From CAIWHR01 sp963734575 (lineage in GTDB: Bacteria; Pseudomonadota; Gammaproteobacteria; Burkholderiales; Casimicrobiaceae), in the NCBI GenBank assembly GCA_963734575.1, contig CAVTHT010000013.1, positions 186,001-250,000 of the forward strand: a stretch of 64,000 nt of DNA, in the 5' to 3' direction. This document shows, piece after piece, positions 19,275-27,802 of this stretch (position 1 is its first letter; each line of letters opens with the position of its first letter). The notes beneath the pieces are model-generated. The model saw only the letters and a list, made by a program, of their open reading frames with translations, made no database searches and was not told the origin of the DNA. Position numbers and translations under genes: made by a program.

Positions 19275-19947
19275 GATGGCACTGCAGCTCGCGCCCGCGC
19301 GCTCGACGAACATGCGCAAGCCCAAGGCGCCCGAGGCGAATCGGGCGTTGATCCTCGACGCCGCGATCGCCGAGTTCGCTTCGCGCGGTTTCAAGGGCGC
19401 GAGCATGGACGCGATCGCCGCACGAACGCGGACCACGCGCGCGCTGATCAACTACTACTTCGGCAGCAAGGAAAGGCTGTATCTCGGCCGTGCTGGAGCG
19501 GGTCTACGCCGAAATCCGCGAGGCCGAGACCCGGCTCGACCTCGGCCAGCTCGCGCCCGGTCGAGGCGATGCGCCGGATCGTCGAGTTCACGTACAACTA
19601 CTACGTCGACAACGAGGACTTCGTGCGACTCGTCGTGGCGGAAAACCAGGCCAAGGGCCGGTACCTGAAGCGCATTCCCGCGCTGCGTACCTTGAACCGT
19701 CCGATCATCGACCTGCTCGCCGGCGTGATCGCACGCGGGCAGTCGGAAGGCGTGTTTCGCTCCGGACGTGGACCCCATCGACGTTCACATGGCCATCGCT
19801 GCCCTGGGGATGTTCAACGTGACGAATCAACATACCTTCGGCGCCCTGTTCCAGCGGGCGATGGGCGCGAAGGGTGACGTGCCGAGTCGCCGCCGCATGG
19901 CGGCCGACATGGTCCTGAGCTGGCTCGGGTCCGCAGCCGCGCCCTAG
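19275..19947 (+). CDS. TetR-family transcriptional regulator
   Basis: DNA-binding regulator with an N-terminal TetR helix-turn-helix (NRALILDAAIAEFASRGFKGASMDAIAARTRTTRALINYYFGSKERLY) and a C-terminal ligand domain (EAMRRIVEFTYNYYVDNEDFVRLVVAENQAKGRYLKRI). The start is ATG 19275 or ATG 19312; the second gives a more typical N-terminus. Frames shift near 19485, 19560 and 19765. It ends TAG 19945-19947, only 33 bases before the second TRAP binding-protein gene, so it probably controls that transporter. The upstream gap is locally AT-rich and holds candidate promoter elements (TTGCCT, TTGCGATACC) but no clear operator. Confidence 0.86.
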
Positions 19948-19980
19948 CCCGATAACCCGATCTTCACCGAGGAGGCAATC

Positions 19981-20970
19981 ATGGAGTTCAAGCTGGACCG
20001 TCGTAACCTGCTCAAGGCCGCCGCCGCGCTGGCCGCATCGCAGGCCGTGCCCACCTGGGCGCAGGACAAGCCGAACCTCCGCTTCGCCGCGGTGTTCTCG
20101 GACAAGGATATCCGCGCGGACATGATCCGCATGCTCGCCAAGGACGTCGAAGCGGACGTCAAGATCGAGCCGTTCTACGGCGGGACGCTGTTCAAGCAAG
20201 GCACCGAGCTGGTCGCGCTCGAACGCGACAACCTCGAGCTCGGCAATATCGCGCCGCAGGACATCTCCAAGCAGCTGCCTGCGTGGTCGGTCCTGACGTC
20301 GGCCTATACGTTCCGCGACGCCAACCACGTGCTGGCATTCTTCGCGAGCGATCTCGGCGCGCAGATGAAGAAGCAGGCCGAGGACCAGCTGAAGATCAAG
20401 ATCCTCGGCCCGACGTTCTTCGGCACACGCCAGGTCGGATTGAAGCCGAAGAAGAAGATCAACACGCCCGCGGACATGTCCGGCATCAAGCTCCGGATGC
20501 CGCCGGGGGATGCGTGGCAGCTCCTCGGCCGCTCGATCGGCGCGAACCCCACGCCGATGGCGTACGCCGAGACCTACACCGGACTGCAGACGGGCGCCAT
20601 CGACGGGCAGGACAATCCGCTGCCGAACGTGCAGAACATGAAGTTCTACGAGGTGATGTCGCAGATCGTGCTGACGTCGCACCTGGTCGCCTTCGACGTG
20701 CTGTGCATGAACCTGAAGGCCTGGAATGCGCTCGGCCCCGCGAAGCAGAAGAATTTCCAGGCCGCCGTCGACAAGGCCCTCGCCTGGAGCGTGCAGGAGC
20801 ACCTGAAGGCCGAGGCGCAGCTCGTCGATGGCTTCAAGAAGCAGGGGCTCGACGTCTACACGCCGGACATCGCCGCGTTTCGCGGCTATGCGCAAAAGGT
20901 CTACCTGGGCTCGGACGAGGCGAAGGCCTGGGCGCCGGGCATCCTCGACAAGATCGCCGCGGTCAAGTAA
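19981..20970 (+). CDS. TRAP transporter substrate-binding protein (DctP type), second system
   Basis: Periplasmic solute receptor, 329 residues, uninterrupted. ATG 19981 has AGGAGG eight bases upstream. The leader DRRNLLKAAAALAASQAVPTWAQ has a twin-arginine motif (RRNLLK), so export by Tat is likely, unlike the first TRAP receptor. The fold is supported by MIRMLAKDVEADVKIEPFYGGTLFKQGTELVALERDNLELG, NTPADMSGIKLRMPPGDAWQLLGRSIGANPTPMAYAETYTGLQTGAIDGQDNPLPNV and the usual C-terminal helices. Its cognate membrane subunits follow. The ligand is unknown; the conserved Arg of KLRMPPG suggests a carboxylate. Confidence 0.95.
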   Translation: MEFKLDRRNLLKAAAALAASQAVPTWAQDKPNLRFAAVFSDKDIRADMIRMLAKDVEADVKIEPFYGGTLFKQGTELVALERDNLELGNIAPQDISKQLPAWSVLTSAYTFRDANHVLAFFASDLGAQMKKQAEDQLKIKILGPTFFGTRQVGLKPKKKINTPADMSGIKLRMPPGDAWQLLGRSIGANPTPMAYAETYTGLQTGAIDGQDNPLPNVQNMKFYEVMSQIVLTSHLVAFDVLCMNLKAWNALGPAKQKNFQAAVDKALAWSVQEHLKAEAQLVDGFKKQGLDVYTPDIAAFRGYAQKVYLGSDEAKAWAPGILDKIAAVK

Positions 20971-21087
20971 CGGCAGCATGCAGCGGGCCGGTGCACGGCC
21001 CGCTGCCGGCAATCCAGACGCTGTCCACGAGGGTCGCGCCGAAGCATCGACGCGACCCCGCTGCCCCGGCAGAGAGGGAGGAACATC

Positions 21088-21606
21088 GTGCATCTCACCG
21101 TGCACGGCGCCGTCGAATGGATGCGGCGCCGCGCGGAGAATGTCGTTGCCGGCCTGCTCGGCATCATGTTCGCCGCGTTCATCGTCCAGATCGTATTCAG
21201 GTACGTCTTCAACTTTCCGATCGGCTGGTCGTCCGAGCTATCCGTCGTGACGTGGCTGTACATGACGCTGCTCGGCTCGGCGTTCTGGCTCAAGGAATCC
21301 GAAGAGATCCGTTTCGACCTCCTGTCGGGCTCGCTCGGTCCGACGGGAAAGCGCGTGCTCGGACTCATCGTGGCGGTCGCCGCCGTTGTCCTCTTCGGCA
21401 TGGCGCTGCCGGCCACCATCAAATACGTTGCCTTCATGAAAGTCGAGAAGAGCTCGTACCTCAATGTCCGGCTCGACATCCTGTATTCGGTCTATGTCGT
21501 CTTCGCGGTGGCCGTGATCGTCCGGTACGTCTGGGCCATCGTGAGACTGCTGCGCGGCGAGACGCCGGAAGAGAGCGACATCACCAAGGCGAGCTCCGGC
21601 CTATGA
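21088..21606 (+). CDS. TRAP transporter small membrane subunit (DctQ type), second system
   Basis: 172-residue inner-membrane protein with four predicted helices: VAGLLGIMFAAFIVQIVFRYVF, LSVVTWLYMTLLGSAFWLKES, VLGLIVAVAAVVLFGMALPA and LYSVYVVFAVAVIVRYVWAIVRLL. The GTG start at 21088 follows GGGAGGA. The stop overlaps the DctM start (ATGA). It scaffolds the large permease subunit and links it to the receptor. Confidence 0.93.
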   Translation: MHLTVHGAVEWMRRRAENVVAGLLGIMFAAFIVQIVFRYVFNFPIGWSSELSVVTWLYMTLLGSAFWLKESEEIRFDLLSGSLGPTGKRVLGLIVAVAAVVLFGMALPATIKYVAFMKVEKSSYLNVRLDILYSVYVVFAVAVIVRYVWAIVRLLRGETPEESDITKASSGL

Positions 21607-22904
21607 GCATGCCCAGTCCATTCGTCCTGTCGCTCATCGCCATCGTGGGCCTGAGCGTCACCGGGCTGCCGCTTGCCTACGCGATGATCGGAGGCTCGAT
21701 CCTCTGGCTGTTCGCGTCGGGCCTCGACATGGGCACTGCGGCCGAGCAGCTGCTCAACGGGATGATGCAGAGCCAGCTGCTCCTCGCGATTCCGCTGTTC
21801 ATCCTGGCCGCCGAGTTCATGAACACGGGCAGCATCATGGACAGGCTGCTGCACTTCTGCAATGCGATCGTCGGGCGCTTCCGCGGCGGCCTCGCCCAGG
21901 TCAACGTCGTGCAGAGCGTCATCTTCGCCAGCATGTCGGGGTCCGCGCTCGCCGATGCCGCGGCCTCCGGCAAGCTCATGCAATCGCTGATGACCCGCGA
22001 CGGCAAGTACCCTGCTGCCTACGCGGCGGCGCTGACGTGCGTGTCGTCCATCATCGGGCCGATCATCCCGCCGTCGATTCCATTGGTGCTTTTCGCGCTC
22101 GTGTCGGACACGTCGGTCGGCTACCTGTTCCTCGGCGGCGTCGTCCCCGGCCTGCTGCTCGGCGCAGTCCAGAGCGGTCTGGTTGCCTTCACCGCCAAGC
22201 GGCGCGGGTTCCCGGTCGAGCAGCGCGTCCCCTTGCGCGACATGCCTCGCATAACGTGGGAGGCGCTGCCGGCGCTGCTGATGCCGGTAATCCTCCTGGG
22301 GTGCCTGTACAGCGGGGTCACCACGCCCACCGAGGCCGCAGCGGTCGCCGCAGCGTATGCCCTGCTGATCTCCGCCGTGCTGTATCGCAGCGTGCGCCTG
22401 AGGGACGTCTACCACTCGCTCGCCACGAGCGCGCGTGTCACGGTGTCCATCAGCATGCTGATCGCAGGGGCGCTGGTGTTCAACTTCGTCATCACCTCGG
22501 AAAACATCCCGAAGACGCTCAGCGCCCTGCTCAAGACCTATGAGATGTCGCCGGTCGTGTTCCTGCTCGCCGTCAACATCCTGCTGCTGGTCCTGGGCTG
22601 TTTCCTCGAGGGCACGACGATCATCCTGGTGATCCTGCCGGTCCTGCTGCCCACGGCACAGTCGCTCGGCATCGACATGGTGCACTTCGGCGTCATGTGC
22701 ATCGTCAACATCATGATCGGGCTGGTCACGCCACCGTACGGGCTGCTGCTCTTCATGATGAACAAGATCGCCGACGTTCCGCTGCGCGACATGGTGCGCG
22801 AGATCATGCCGTTCCTCTATGTCACGTTCGTTGCCCTCGCGCTGATCGCCTTCGTGCCCGGCTTCGTGCTCTGGCTGCCGAGGCTGATGGGCTATACGGG
22901 CTGA
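21603..22904 (+). CDS. TRAP transporter large permease subunit (DctM type), second system
   Basis: 433-residue permease, uninterrupted. Landmarks are IPLFILAAEFMNTGSIMDRLL, RGGLAQVNVVQSVIFASMSGSALADAAASGKLM, CVSSIIGPIIPPSIPLVLFALVS, GVTTPTEAAAVAAAYALLIS and MIGLVTPPYGLLLFMMNKIADVPLRDMVREIMPFLY. ATG 21603 overlaps the DctQ stop by four bases, so the three subunits form a P-Q-M operon. The order differs from the Q-M-P order of the first system, so the two are not a simple tandem duplication. Confidence 0.95.
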   Translation: MSMPSPFVLSLIAIVGLSVTGLPLAYAMIGGSILWLFASGLDMGTAAEQLLNGMMQSQLLLAIPLFILAAEFMNTGSIMDRLLHFCNAIVGRFRGGLAQVNVVQSVIFASMSGSALADAAASGKLMQSLMTRDGKYPAAYAAALTCVSSIIGPIIPPSIPLVLFALVSDTSVGYLFLGGVVPGLLLGAVQSGLVAFTAKRRGFPVEQRVPLRDMPRITWEALPALLMPVILLGCLYSGVTTPTEAAAVAAAYALLISAVLYRSVRLRDVYHSLATSARVTVSISMLIAGALVFNFVITSENIPKTLSALLKTYEMSPVVFLLAVNILLLVLGCFLEGTTIILVILPVLLPTAQSLGIDMVHFGVMCIVNIMIGLVTPPYGLLLFMMNKIADVPLRDMVREIMPFLYVTFVALALIAFVPGFVLWLPRLMGYTG

Positions 22905-22946
22905 TGGGGTGCCGGCGCGCGGAATGCAGGGCCGCCGCGATCGTTC

Positions 22947-24002
22947 ATGAACAGGGTTCGCATCGCGGTAGCCGGGGCCGGTGTCATTGGTTCGCGGCAC
23001 ATCGAGGAAATCCGGAAGAGCCGCTCGGCCGAGCTGGCGGCGATCGTCGATATCGCGCCGAATGCGCTTGCGATCGCGCGCGAAGCGGGCGTGCCGCTGT
23101 ACGGCTCGATCGCCGAGCTGTTCGCGAAAGACAGGCCCGACGGCATCGTCCTCGCCACGCCTAATCCGCTGCACGTCGAGCAGGGCCTCGCGTGCGTAGC
23201 GGCCGGCGTGCCGGCGCTGATCGAGAAGCCGGTCGCGCACACGCTGGCCGAAGGCGTTCGTCTGTGCGAGGCGGCCGAGCGCGCAGGCGTTGCGATTCTC
23301 GTAGGGCACCATCGCCGGCACAGCCCGATCCTGCACAAGGCCGTGGCGATCGTGCAATCGGGCGTGCTGGGGCCGCTGGTCGGTGTGATGGGCAGCGCCG
23401 TGTTCTACAAGCCGGATGCCGACGGCTACTACGACGGCCCCAATGCATGGCGACGGCAACCGGGTGGCGGGCCGATCCTGATCAACATGATCCACGAGAT
23501 CGGCAACCTGCGCGCGATGGTCGGCGAAATCGTCGCCGTGCAGGCGTTCGCGTCGAACGCCACGCGCGGCTTCGCGGTCGAGGATACCGTGGCGATCAAC
23601 CTGCGCTTCGCCAATGGCGTGCTGGGGACGTTCCTGCTTTCCGACAGCGGCGCTTCGCCGAAGAGCTGGGAGCAGACGTCGCAGGAAAACACCGCCTACG
23701 CGAGCTGTGATGACGAGGACGCCTACACGATCATCGGCGCGCGCGGGTCGCTCGGCGTGCCTACGATGCGCATCAGGTACTACGAGCGCGATGCAGACCG
23801 ATCCTGGTTCAAGCCGTTTCGCACGCACACCGAGCGGTTCGAGCGCGCCGACCCGCTCGCCAACCAGATGGAGCACTTCGTCGCGGTGATTCGCGGCGAG
23901 GCCGCACCGCTCGTGACCTGCCGCGACGGCCTCGCGAACCTGCGCGTGGTCGAGGCGATCGCCGAGGCCGCGCGCACCGGGTGCGTCGTCGCGACCGGGT
24001 GA
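22947..24002 (+). CDS. Gfo/Idh/MocA-family NAD(P)-dependent oxidoreductase
   Basis: Cytoplasmic dehydrogenase of 351 residues with an N-terminal Rossmann fold (RIAVAGAGVIGSRHIEEIRKS), the family motif ALIEKPVAHTLAEGVRLCEAAERAG containing the catalytic EKP Lys, and the substrate-domain segment GGPILINMIHEIGNLRAMVGEI with the usual acidic and His positions. Relatives oxidise inositols, deoxy-sugars and other cyclic polyols. It lies 42 bases after the TRAP permease, so it probably acts on the imported compound, which fits a cyclic polyol acid such as quinate or shikimate but does not prove it. Confidence 0.92.
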   Translation: MNRVRIAVAGAGVIGSRHIEEIRKSRSAELAAIVDIAPNALAIAREAGVPLYGSIAELFAKDRPDGIVLATPNPLHVEQGLACVAAGVPALIEKPVAHTLAEGVRLCEAAERAGVAILVGHHRRHSPILHKAVAIVQSGVLGPLVGVMGSAVFYKPDADGYYDGPNAWRRQPGGGPILINMIHEIGNLRAMVGEIVAVQAFASNATRGFAVEDTVAINLRFANGVLGTFLLSDSGASPKSWEQTSQENTAYASCDDEDAYTIIGARGSLGVPTMRIRYYERDADRSWFKPFRTHTERFERADPLANQMEHFVAVIRGEAAPLVTCRDGLANLRVVEAIAEAARTGCVVATG

Positions 24003-24052
24003 GCCGTGATGTCCGACAAACGCCCTGTTCGACGCGCGCGTCGGTCATGCAA

Positions 24053-24070
24053 GTCAGGCTGAAGCCTCGC
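24053..24070. repeat. REP-like palindrome in the gap before the MFS gene
   Basis: GTCAGGCTGAAGCCTCGC, followed by CCAC, matches the family consensus GTCAGGCTGAAGCCTGAC except for GA to CG in the right arm, so the hairpin is weakened. It sits 50 bases after the oxidoreductase stop. Nothing else is recognisable in the 242-base gap 24003-24244. Confidence 0.6.
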
Positions 24071-24244
24071 CCACACGGTGCAGCGCACGTGTAACCGGCG
24101 CGGGCACGCCACGGCCCGGGCGTGGCATCCTTGCGGCGTGCTCCCCTCGCGTCCTTGTCCCGCCCTGCAGCGCAGGTCGTGTGCTGCCAGTCCGTGCTGC
24201 ACGCATCGGTGCGCCGGAGGCCACTCCCGTCATCGGCGGGTCGG

Positions 24245-25882
24245 ATGACGACGACGTCCGACGGTGCGCTGGCGCGGGTGTTCCGGACCTCGCCGCTGCG
24301 CCACCCCGTATTCCGGCTGTTCTATCTCGGCTCGATCGGCACCGCGCTCGGCTACACCATGCAGGCGACCATGGCCGCATGGGTCATGGCGACCCTGACG
24401 CCGTCGGCGCTGATGGTGGCGCTGGTGCAGTCGGCCAGCACCGGGCCGTCGCTGCTGTTCGGGCTGTTCGCCGGCACGCTCGCCGACATCGTCGATCGCA
24501 AGCGCGTCGTCCTGGTGACGCAGATCGTGCTCTGCCTCGCGGCCGCCGCCCTCGGCATTGCCGAGCTGGCAGGAATCATCGGCCCGATCTCGCTGCTGCT
24601 GCTGACGATGCTGATCGGCGCCGGCTTCACGTTCTACATGCCGGCGCAGCAGGCGAGCGTGAACGATCTCGTCCAGCGCGCCGACCTGCCGCGCGCCGTG
24701 GCCCTCGGCGCGGTCGCCTTCAACGTCGCGCGGGCGATCGGCCCCGCACTCGCGGGCGCCATCGCGGCGTGGGTCGGCACCGGCAGCGCGCTCCTCGCGA
24801 GCGCCGCGTGCTTCACCCTCATGATGTTCGCGCTCACGCGCTGGAAACGGCCGAAGGTGATCGTGCCGGGCGTGCCGGAGAGCCTGCTCTCGGGCTTGCG
24901 CAGCGGCGTGCGCTACGCGCGCCATTCGCCGCTCATGCGCGCACTCCTGCTGCGCAACATCACGTTCAGCTTTTGCGCGAGCGCCGTCTGGGCGCTGCTG
25001 CCGGTGGTCGCGCGCGACCAGCTCCATCTCGGCGCTGCGGGGTTCGGCCTGCTGTCGGCCGGCTTCGGGATCGGCGCGATCCTCGGCGCGCTGACGATTC
25101 CGCGGCAGCTGCAGCGCATTTCGCTCAACACCGTCGTGACGGCCGCGGCCGTGCTGTGGGTCGGCGCGGCGCTGCTCATCGCCTCGTCGGGCATCACCGC
25201 CATTGCGCTCGTCGGCATGTTCGGCGCGGGCGTCGCCTGGGTGGGTGTGCTGGCGAGCCTTTCGGCCGGCACGCAAAGCGCGGCGCCGGGGTGGGTGCGC
25301 GCCCGTGCGCTGGCCATGAACCTCGTCGCGAACCAGGCCTGTCTCGCACTCGGCAGTGCGGTATGGGGCTCGCTCGCGTCGTCGTTCTCGATCCGCATCG
25401 CGCTCGCGACTTCCGCGGGTGTGCTGGCGTTGCTGGTTCTGCTCCAGCGCAACGTGCGGGTGCGCATGGGCGACGAGGCCGACGTGATGCCTGGCACGCA
25501 GCTGCCCGACCTCGGCCTCACGGTCGCGCCCCACGCCGACGAGGGACCCGTGCTGGTGCAGATCGAATACCGGATCGCTGCCGAGCAGCGGGCGGCTTTC
25601 CTGCACGCCATACACGGCATGGAGGACGTGCGCCGGCGCAACGGGGCCTTCGACTGGCGCGTGTTCCGCGACCTCGAGGAGGAGGACCTCTTCGTCGAGC
25701 GCTACATCGTGGATTCCTGGGCCGAATACCAGCGCCTGCGCAGCCGCGCGACCGTCGCCGACCGCGACGCACACCAGCGCATCGCCGACCTGCAGCAGCC
25801 CGGCATTCCGGTCCGCATCTCGCGCTTCATCGGCCTCGATCCGCGGGACGTGCGCGACTCCGTGCGCGGCGAGCCGACGTGA
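24245..25882 (+). CDS. MFS exporter of the EntS-like MFS_3 group with a C-terminal soluble domain
   Basis: Major-facilitator transporter of 545 residues. The first helices (FRLFYLGSIGTALGYTMQATMAAWVMATL) and the loop GTLADIVDRKRVVLVTQ match the PF05977 group that includes the enterobactin exporter EntS. About twelve membrane segments are followed, from about residue 440, by a soluble domain (VLVQIEYRIAAEQRAAFLHAIHGMEDVRRRNGAFDWRVFRDLEEEDLFVERYIVDSWAEYQRL) that resembles antibiotic-biosynthesis-monooxygenase dimeric barrels and is seen in this subgroup. ATG 24245 is chosen because residues before it are not family-like. Substrate unknown; it may export an intermediate or a toxic compound. Confidence 0.88.
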   Translation: MTTTSDGALARVFRTSPLRHPVFRLFYLGSIGTALGYTMQATMAAWVMATLTPSALMVALVQSASTGPSLLFGLFAGTLADIVDRKRVVLVTQIVLCLAAAALGIAELAGIIGPISLLLLTMLIGAGFTFYMPAQQASVNDLVQRADLPRAVALGAVAFNVARAIGPALAGAIAAWVGTGSALLASAACFTLMMFALTRWKRPKVIVPGVPESLLSGLRSGVRYARHSPLMRALLLRNITFSFCASAVWALLPVVARDQLHLGAAGFGLLSAGFGIGAILGALTIPRQLQRISLNTVVTAAAVLWVGAALLIASSGITAIALVGMFGAGVAWVGVLASLSAGTQSAAPGWVRARALAMNLVANQACLALGSAVWGSLASSFSIRIALATSAGVLALLVLLQRNVRVRMGDEADVMPGTQLPDLGLTVAPHADEGPVLVQIEYRIAAEQRAAFLHAIHGMEDVRRRNGAFDWRVFRDLEEEDLFVERYIVDSWAEYQRLRSRATVADRDAHQRIADLQQPGIPVRISRFIGLDPRDVRDSVRGEPT

Positions 25883-26000
25883 TCCCGGCGGCATGCCGCC
25901 GCAGCGAACGCGCGCGGCGCTGCTATAGAATGCGGCGGAGCCCCGCGCGCGCAACGTCATGGTGCGGATCGCGCGCAGGCAGCGAGGACACGAGGACCCG

Positions 26001-26897
26001 ATGACGAACGTGATGGACCGCGAGGCCGTTCCCGAACCGATCAATCCGCTGGGCTTCGACGGCATCGAGTTCATCGAATTCGCGACGTCGAAACCGCAGG
26101 CCCTGGGCGGCGTGCTCGAGATGATGGGCTTCCGGCCCGTAGCGCGCCATCGGTCCCGCGAGGTGGAGCTCTACCGGCAGGGCACGATGAACCTCATCGT
26201 GAATGCGCAGCCCGCCGACATTCCGCGCGCAGTGCAGCCCGTCGAGCGGCCGGTGATCAGCGCGTTCGCGCTGCGCGTGCGCGACGCGAGCTATGCATTC
26301 AAGCGGGCGCTCGACCTCGGCGCGTGGGCGGTGCCCAGCCGGGCGGACGCGATGGAGCTCAACATCCCGGCGATCCACGGCGTGGGCGAGAGCCTCGTGT
26401 ATTTCGTCGACCGCTATCGCGAATTCTCGATCTACGACGTCGATTTCCGCCCGATCCCGACGGTCGAGCCGCAGCCGCCCGCGATCGCCGGCATGCATTA
26501 CTTCGGCATCGTGCAGTACGTCGGCCCCGAGCGCACCGACGACTGGGCCGCGTTCTACTCGCAGCTCTTCGGCTTCCTGCCGCTGCCGAACCGCGTGCGC
26601 TTCGGCATCATGCCCAAGGGCCTGCTGCTGCAGAGCCCCTGCCGCAATTTCTACCTGCAGCTCATCGAGCCCGGCGATCCCGCGCAGGACGTCAACCCCG
26701 AGGAGCACCTGCAGCGCATAGGCCTCGGCACCCCCGACGTCATGGCCACGGTCGCGGCGCTCGAGAAGCGCGGCGTCGAGTTCATCGCGTCGGACGCCGT
26801 GCATTCGACGGAGCGCGGCGCGCTGACCAAGTCGTATCTCGGCAGCGTCATGTTCGAGCTCGTGCACAGCGACCAGGCGCAGGAAGGCGCGGCGTGA
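26001..26897 (+). CDS. HPPD-like VOC-superfamily protein (resembles the C-terminal half of QuiC1)
   Basis: 298-residue protein with two vicinal-oxygen-chelate modules, like 4-hydroxyphenylpyruvate dioxygenase. The N-terminal module opens NPLGFDGIEFIEFAT and the C-terminal module opens IAGMHYFGIVQYVG. The Fe(II) facial triad of HPPD is retained: His166 in GMHYF, His236 in EEHLQRIGL and Glu286 in VMFELVHS. HPPD's own C-terminal substrate helix is missing. The same fold forms the C-terminal half of the two-domain 3-dehydroshikimate dehydratase QuiC1 of pseudomonads. Here it is a separate gene whose TGA overlaps the GTG start of a TIM-barrel gene (GTGA), that barrel being the other QuiC1 half. 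I infer a split QuiC1-like pair; a free-standing dioxygenase is the alternative. Confidence 0.8.
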   Translation: MTNVMDREAVPEPINPLGFDGIEFIEFATSKPQALGGVLEMMGFRPVARHRSREVELYRQGTMNLIVNAQPADIPRAVQPVERPVISAFALRVRDASYAFKRALDLGAWAVPSRADAMELNIPAIHGVGESLVYFVDRYREFSIYDVDFRPIPTVEPQPPAIAGMHYFGIVQYVGPERTDDWAAFYSQLFGFLPLPNRVRFGIMPKGLLLQSPCRNFYLQLIEPGDPAQDVNPEEHLQRIGLGTPDVMATVAALEKRGVEFIASDAVHSTERGALTKSYLGSVMFELVHSDQAQEGAA

Positions 26898-27802
26898 ACT
26901 TCGCCGACTTCGGGATGGATGCAGCATCGCTGGCGGGATCGCTCGAGGCGAAGCTCGCGGCGGTGAAGCAGGCCGGCTTCTCGCAGGTGATGCTGTCCGC
27001 GACGGACATCGTCAATCATCCCGCCGGCACGGCAGCTGCCGTCCGCGCAGTGCGCGACAGCGGACTGCGGATCACCGGCCTCGAAACGCTGCGCGACTTC
27101 GAAGGGCTGAGCGGCCGCCTGCACGCCTACAAGCTCGACATCGCCAAGAGCATGCTGGCGCTGTGCCGGCAGGTCGGCGCGACGCTCCTGCTCGTCGAAG
27201 CATCGGTATCGACCCATGCCGCGAAGGATCCCGCGCTGCTCGCGCGAGATCTGCGCAAGCTCGCGATGCTCGCGATCCCGTTCGGCATCAGCGTCGCGTT
27301 CAAGGGCCTGCCGTGGAGCCGTACGATCGACGGCTTCATGAGCGCCTCCGACATCGCCTATCGCGCCGCGTGCCCCAACCTCGGCATCGCCATCGACGCG
27401 CTGCACTTCTTCGGCGCCGGTGCCATCTCGCTCGAGGACATCGACACGCTGGAGCCGCAGCAGATCATGCTCGTGCAGCTCTCGGACTGCATGTGGCACC
27501 AGCTGCGCTCGGCCGAGGAGCAGCTTGCGACGGCGACGCACTTCCGCGTCTTTCCCGGCGAAGGCGTGCACAGCGAAGTCCTCGCCGATCTCGTCACGCG
27601 TGTCGACCGCATCGGGTATTACCGCAATTACAGCCTCGCGGTGTACAACGACGATTACCGCCAGTTGCCGCCGGAGGTCGTCGCCGAGCGCGCGCGCAAG
27701 GCCGCGGACTGGCTGGGCGAGACGGTGCTGCGGCGTTCGCTGCCCGTACCCAACCTGCAGCACCTGCGCCGCCGGCGCAGCGACCTGGCCGGGCCGGCAT
27801 GA
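26894..27802 (+). CDS. TIM-barrel protein related to the 3-dehydroshikimate dehydratase half of QuiC1
   Basis: 302-residue xylose-isomerase-like TIM barrel, intact, starting at GTG 26894, which overlaps the previous stop, and ending four bases into the next gene. Family blocks are MLSATDIVNHPAGTAAAVRAVRDSGLRITGLETLRDFEG, CPNLGIAIDALHFFGAGA, IMLVQLSDCMWHQL and FRVFPGEGVHSEVL. Three usual metal-site residues are present (Asp168, Gln195, Glu223). At the position of the first metal-ligand Glu, in the segment normally read as YEALAWG, this protein has VAFKGLPWS, placing Lys137 there. It may therefore not be a normal metal-dependent dehydratase. That alignment is from memory. Confidence 0.8.
   Translation: MNFADFGMDAASLAGSLEAKLAAVKQAGFSQVMLSATDIVNHPAGTAAAVRAVRDSGLRITGLETLRDFEGLSGRLHAYKLDIAKSMLALCRQVGATLLLVEASVSTHAAKDPALLARDLRKLAMLAIPFGISVAFKGLPWSRTIDGFMSASDIAYRAACPNLGIAIDALHFFGAGAISLEDIDTLEPQQIMLVQLSDCMWHQLRSAEEQLATATHFRVFPGEGVHSEVLADLVTRVDRIGYYRNYSLAVYNDDYRQLPPEVVAERARKAADWLGETVLRRSLPVPNLQHLRRRRSDLAGPA

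Noticed and set aside
21492..23876. A 794-codon minus-strand open frame opposite the second TRAP permease and the oxidoreductase
   Set aside because: Low-complexity His/Arg/Asp/Gln-rich antisense translation of real genes; no start signal or family match.
24230..26074. A 614-codon minus-strand frame opposite the MFS exporter
   Set aside because: Arg/Gln/His-rich shadow of a membrane-protein gene, not a protein-like sequence.
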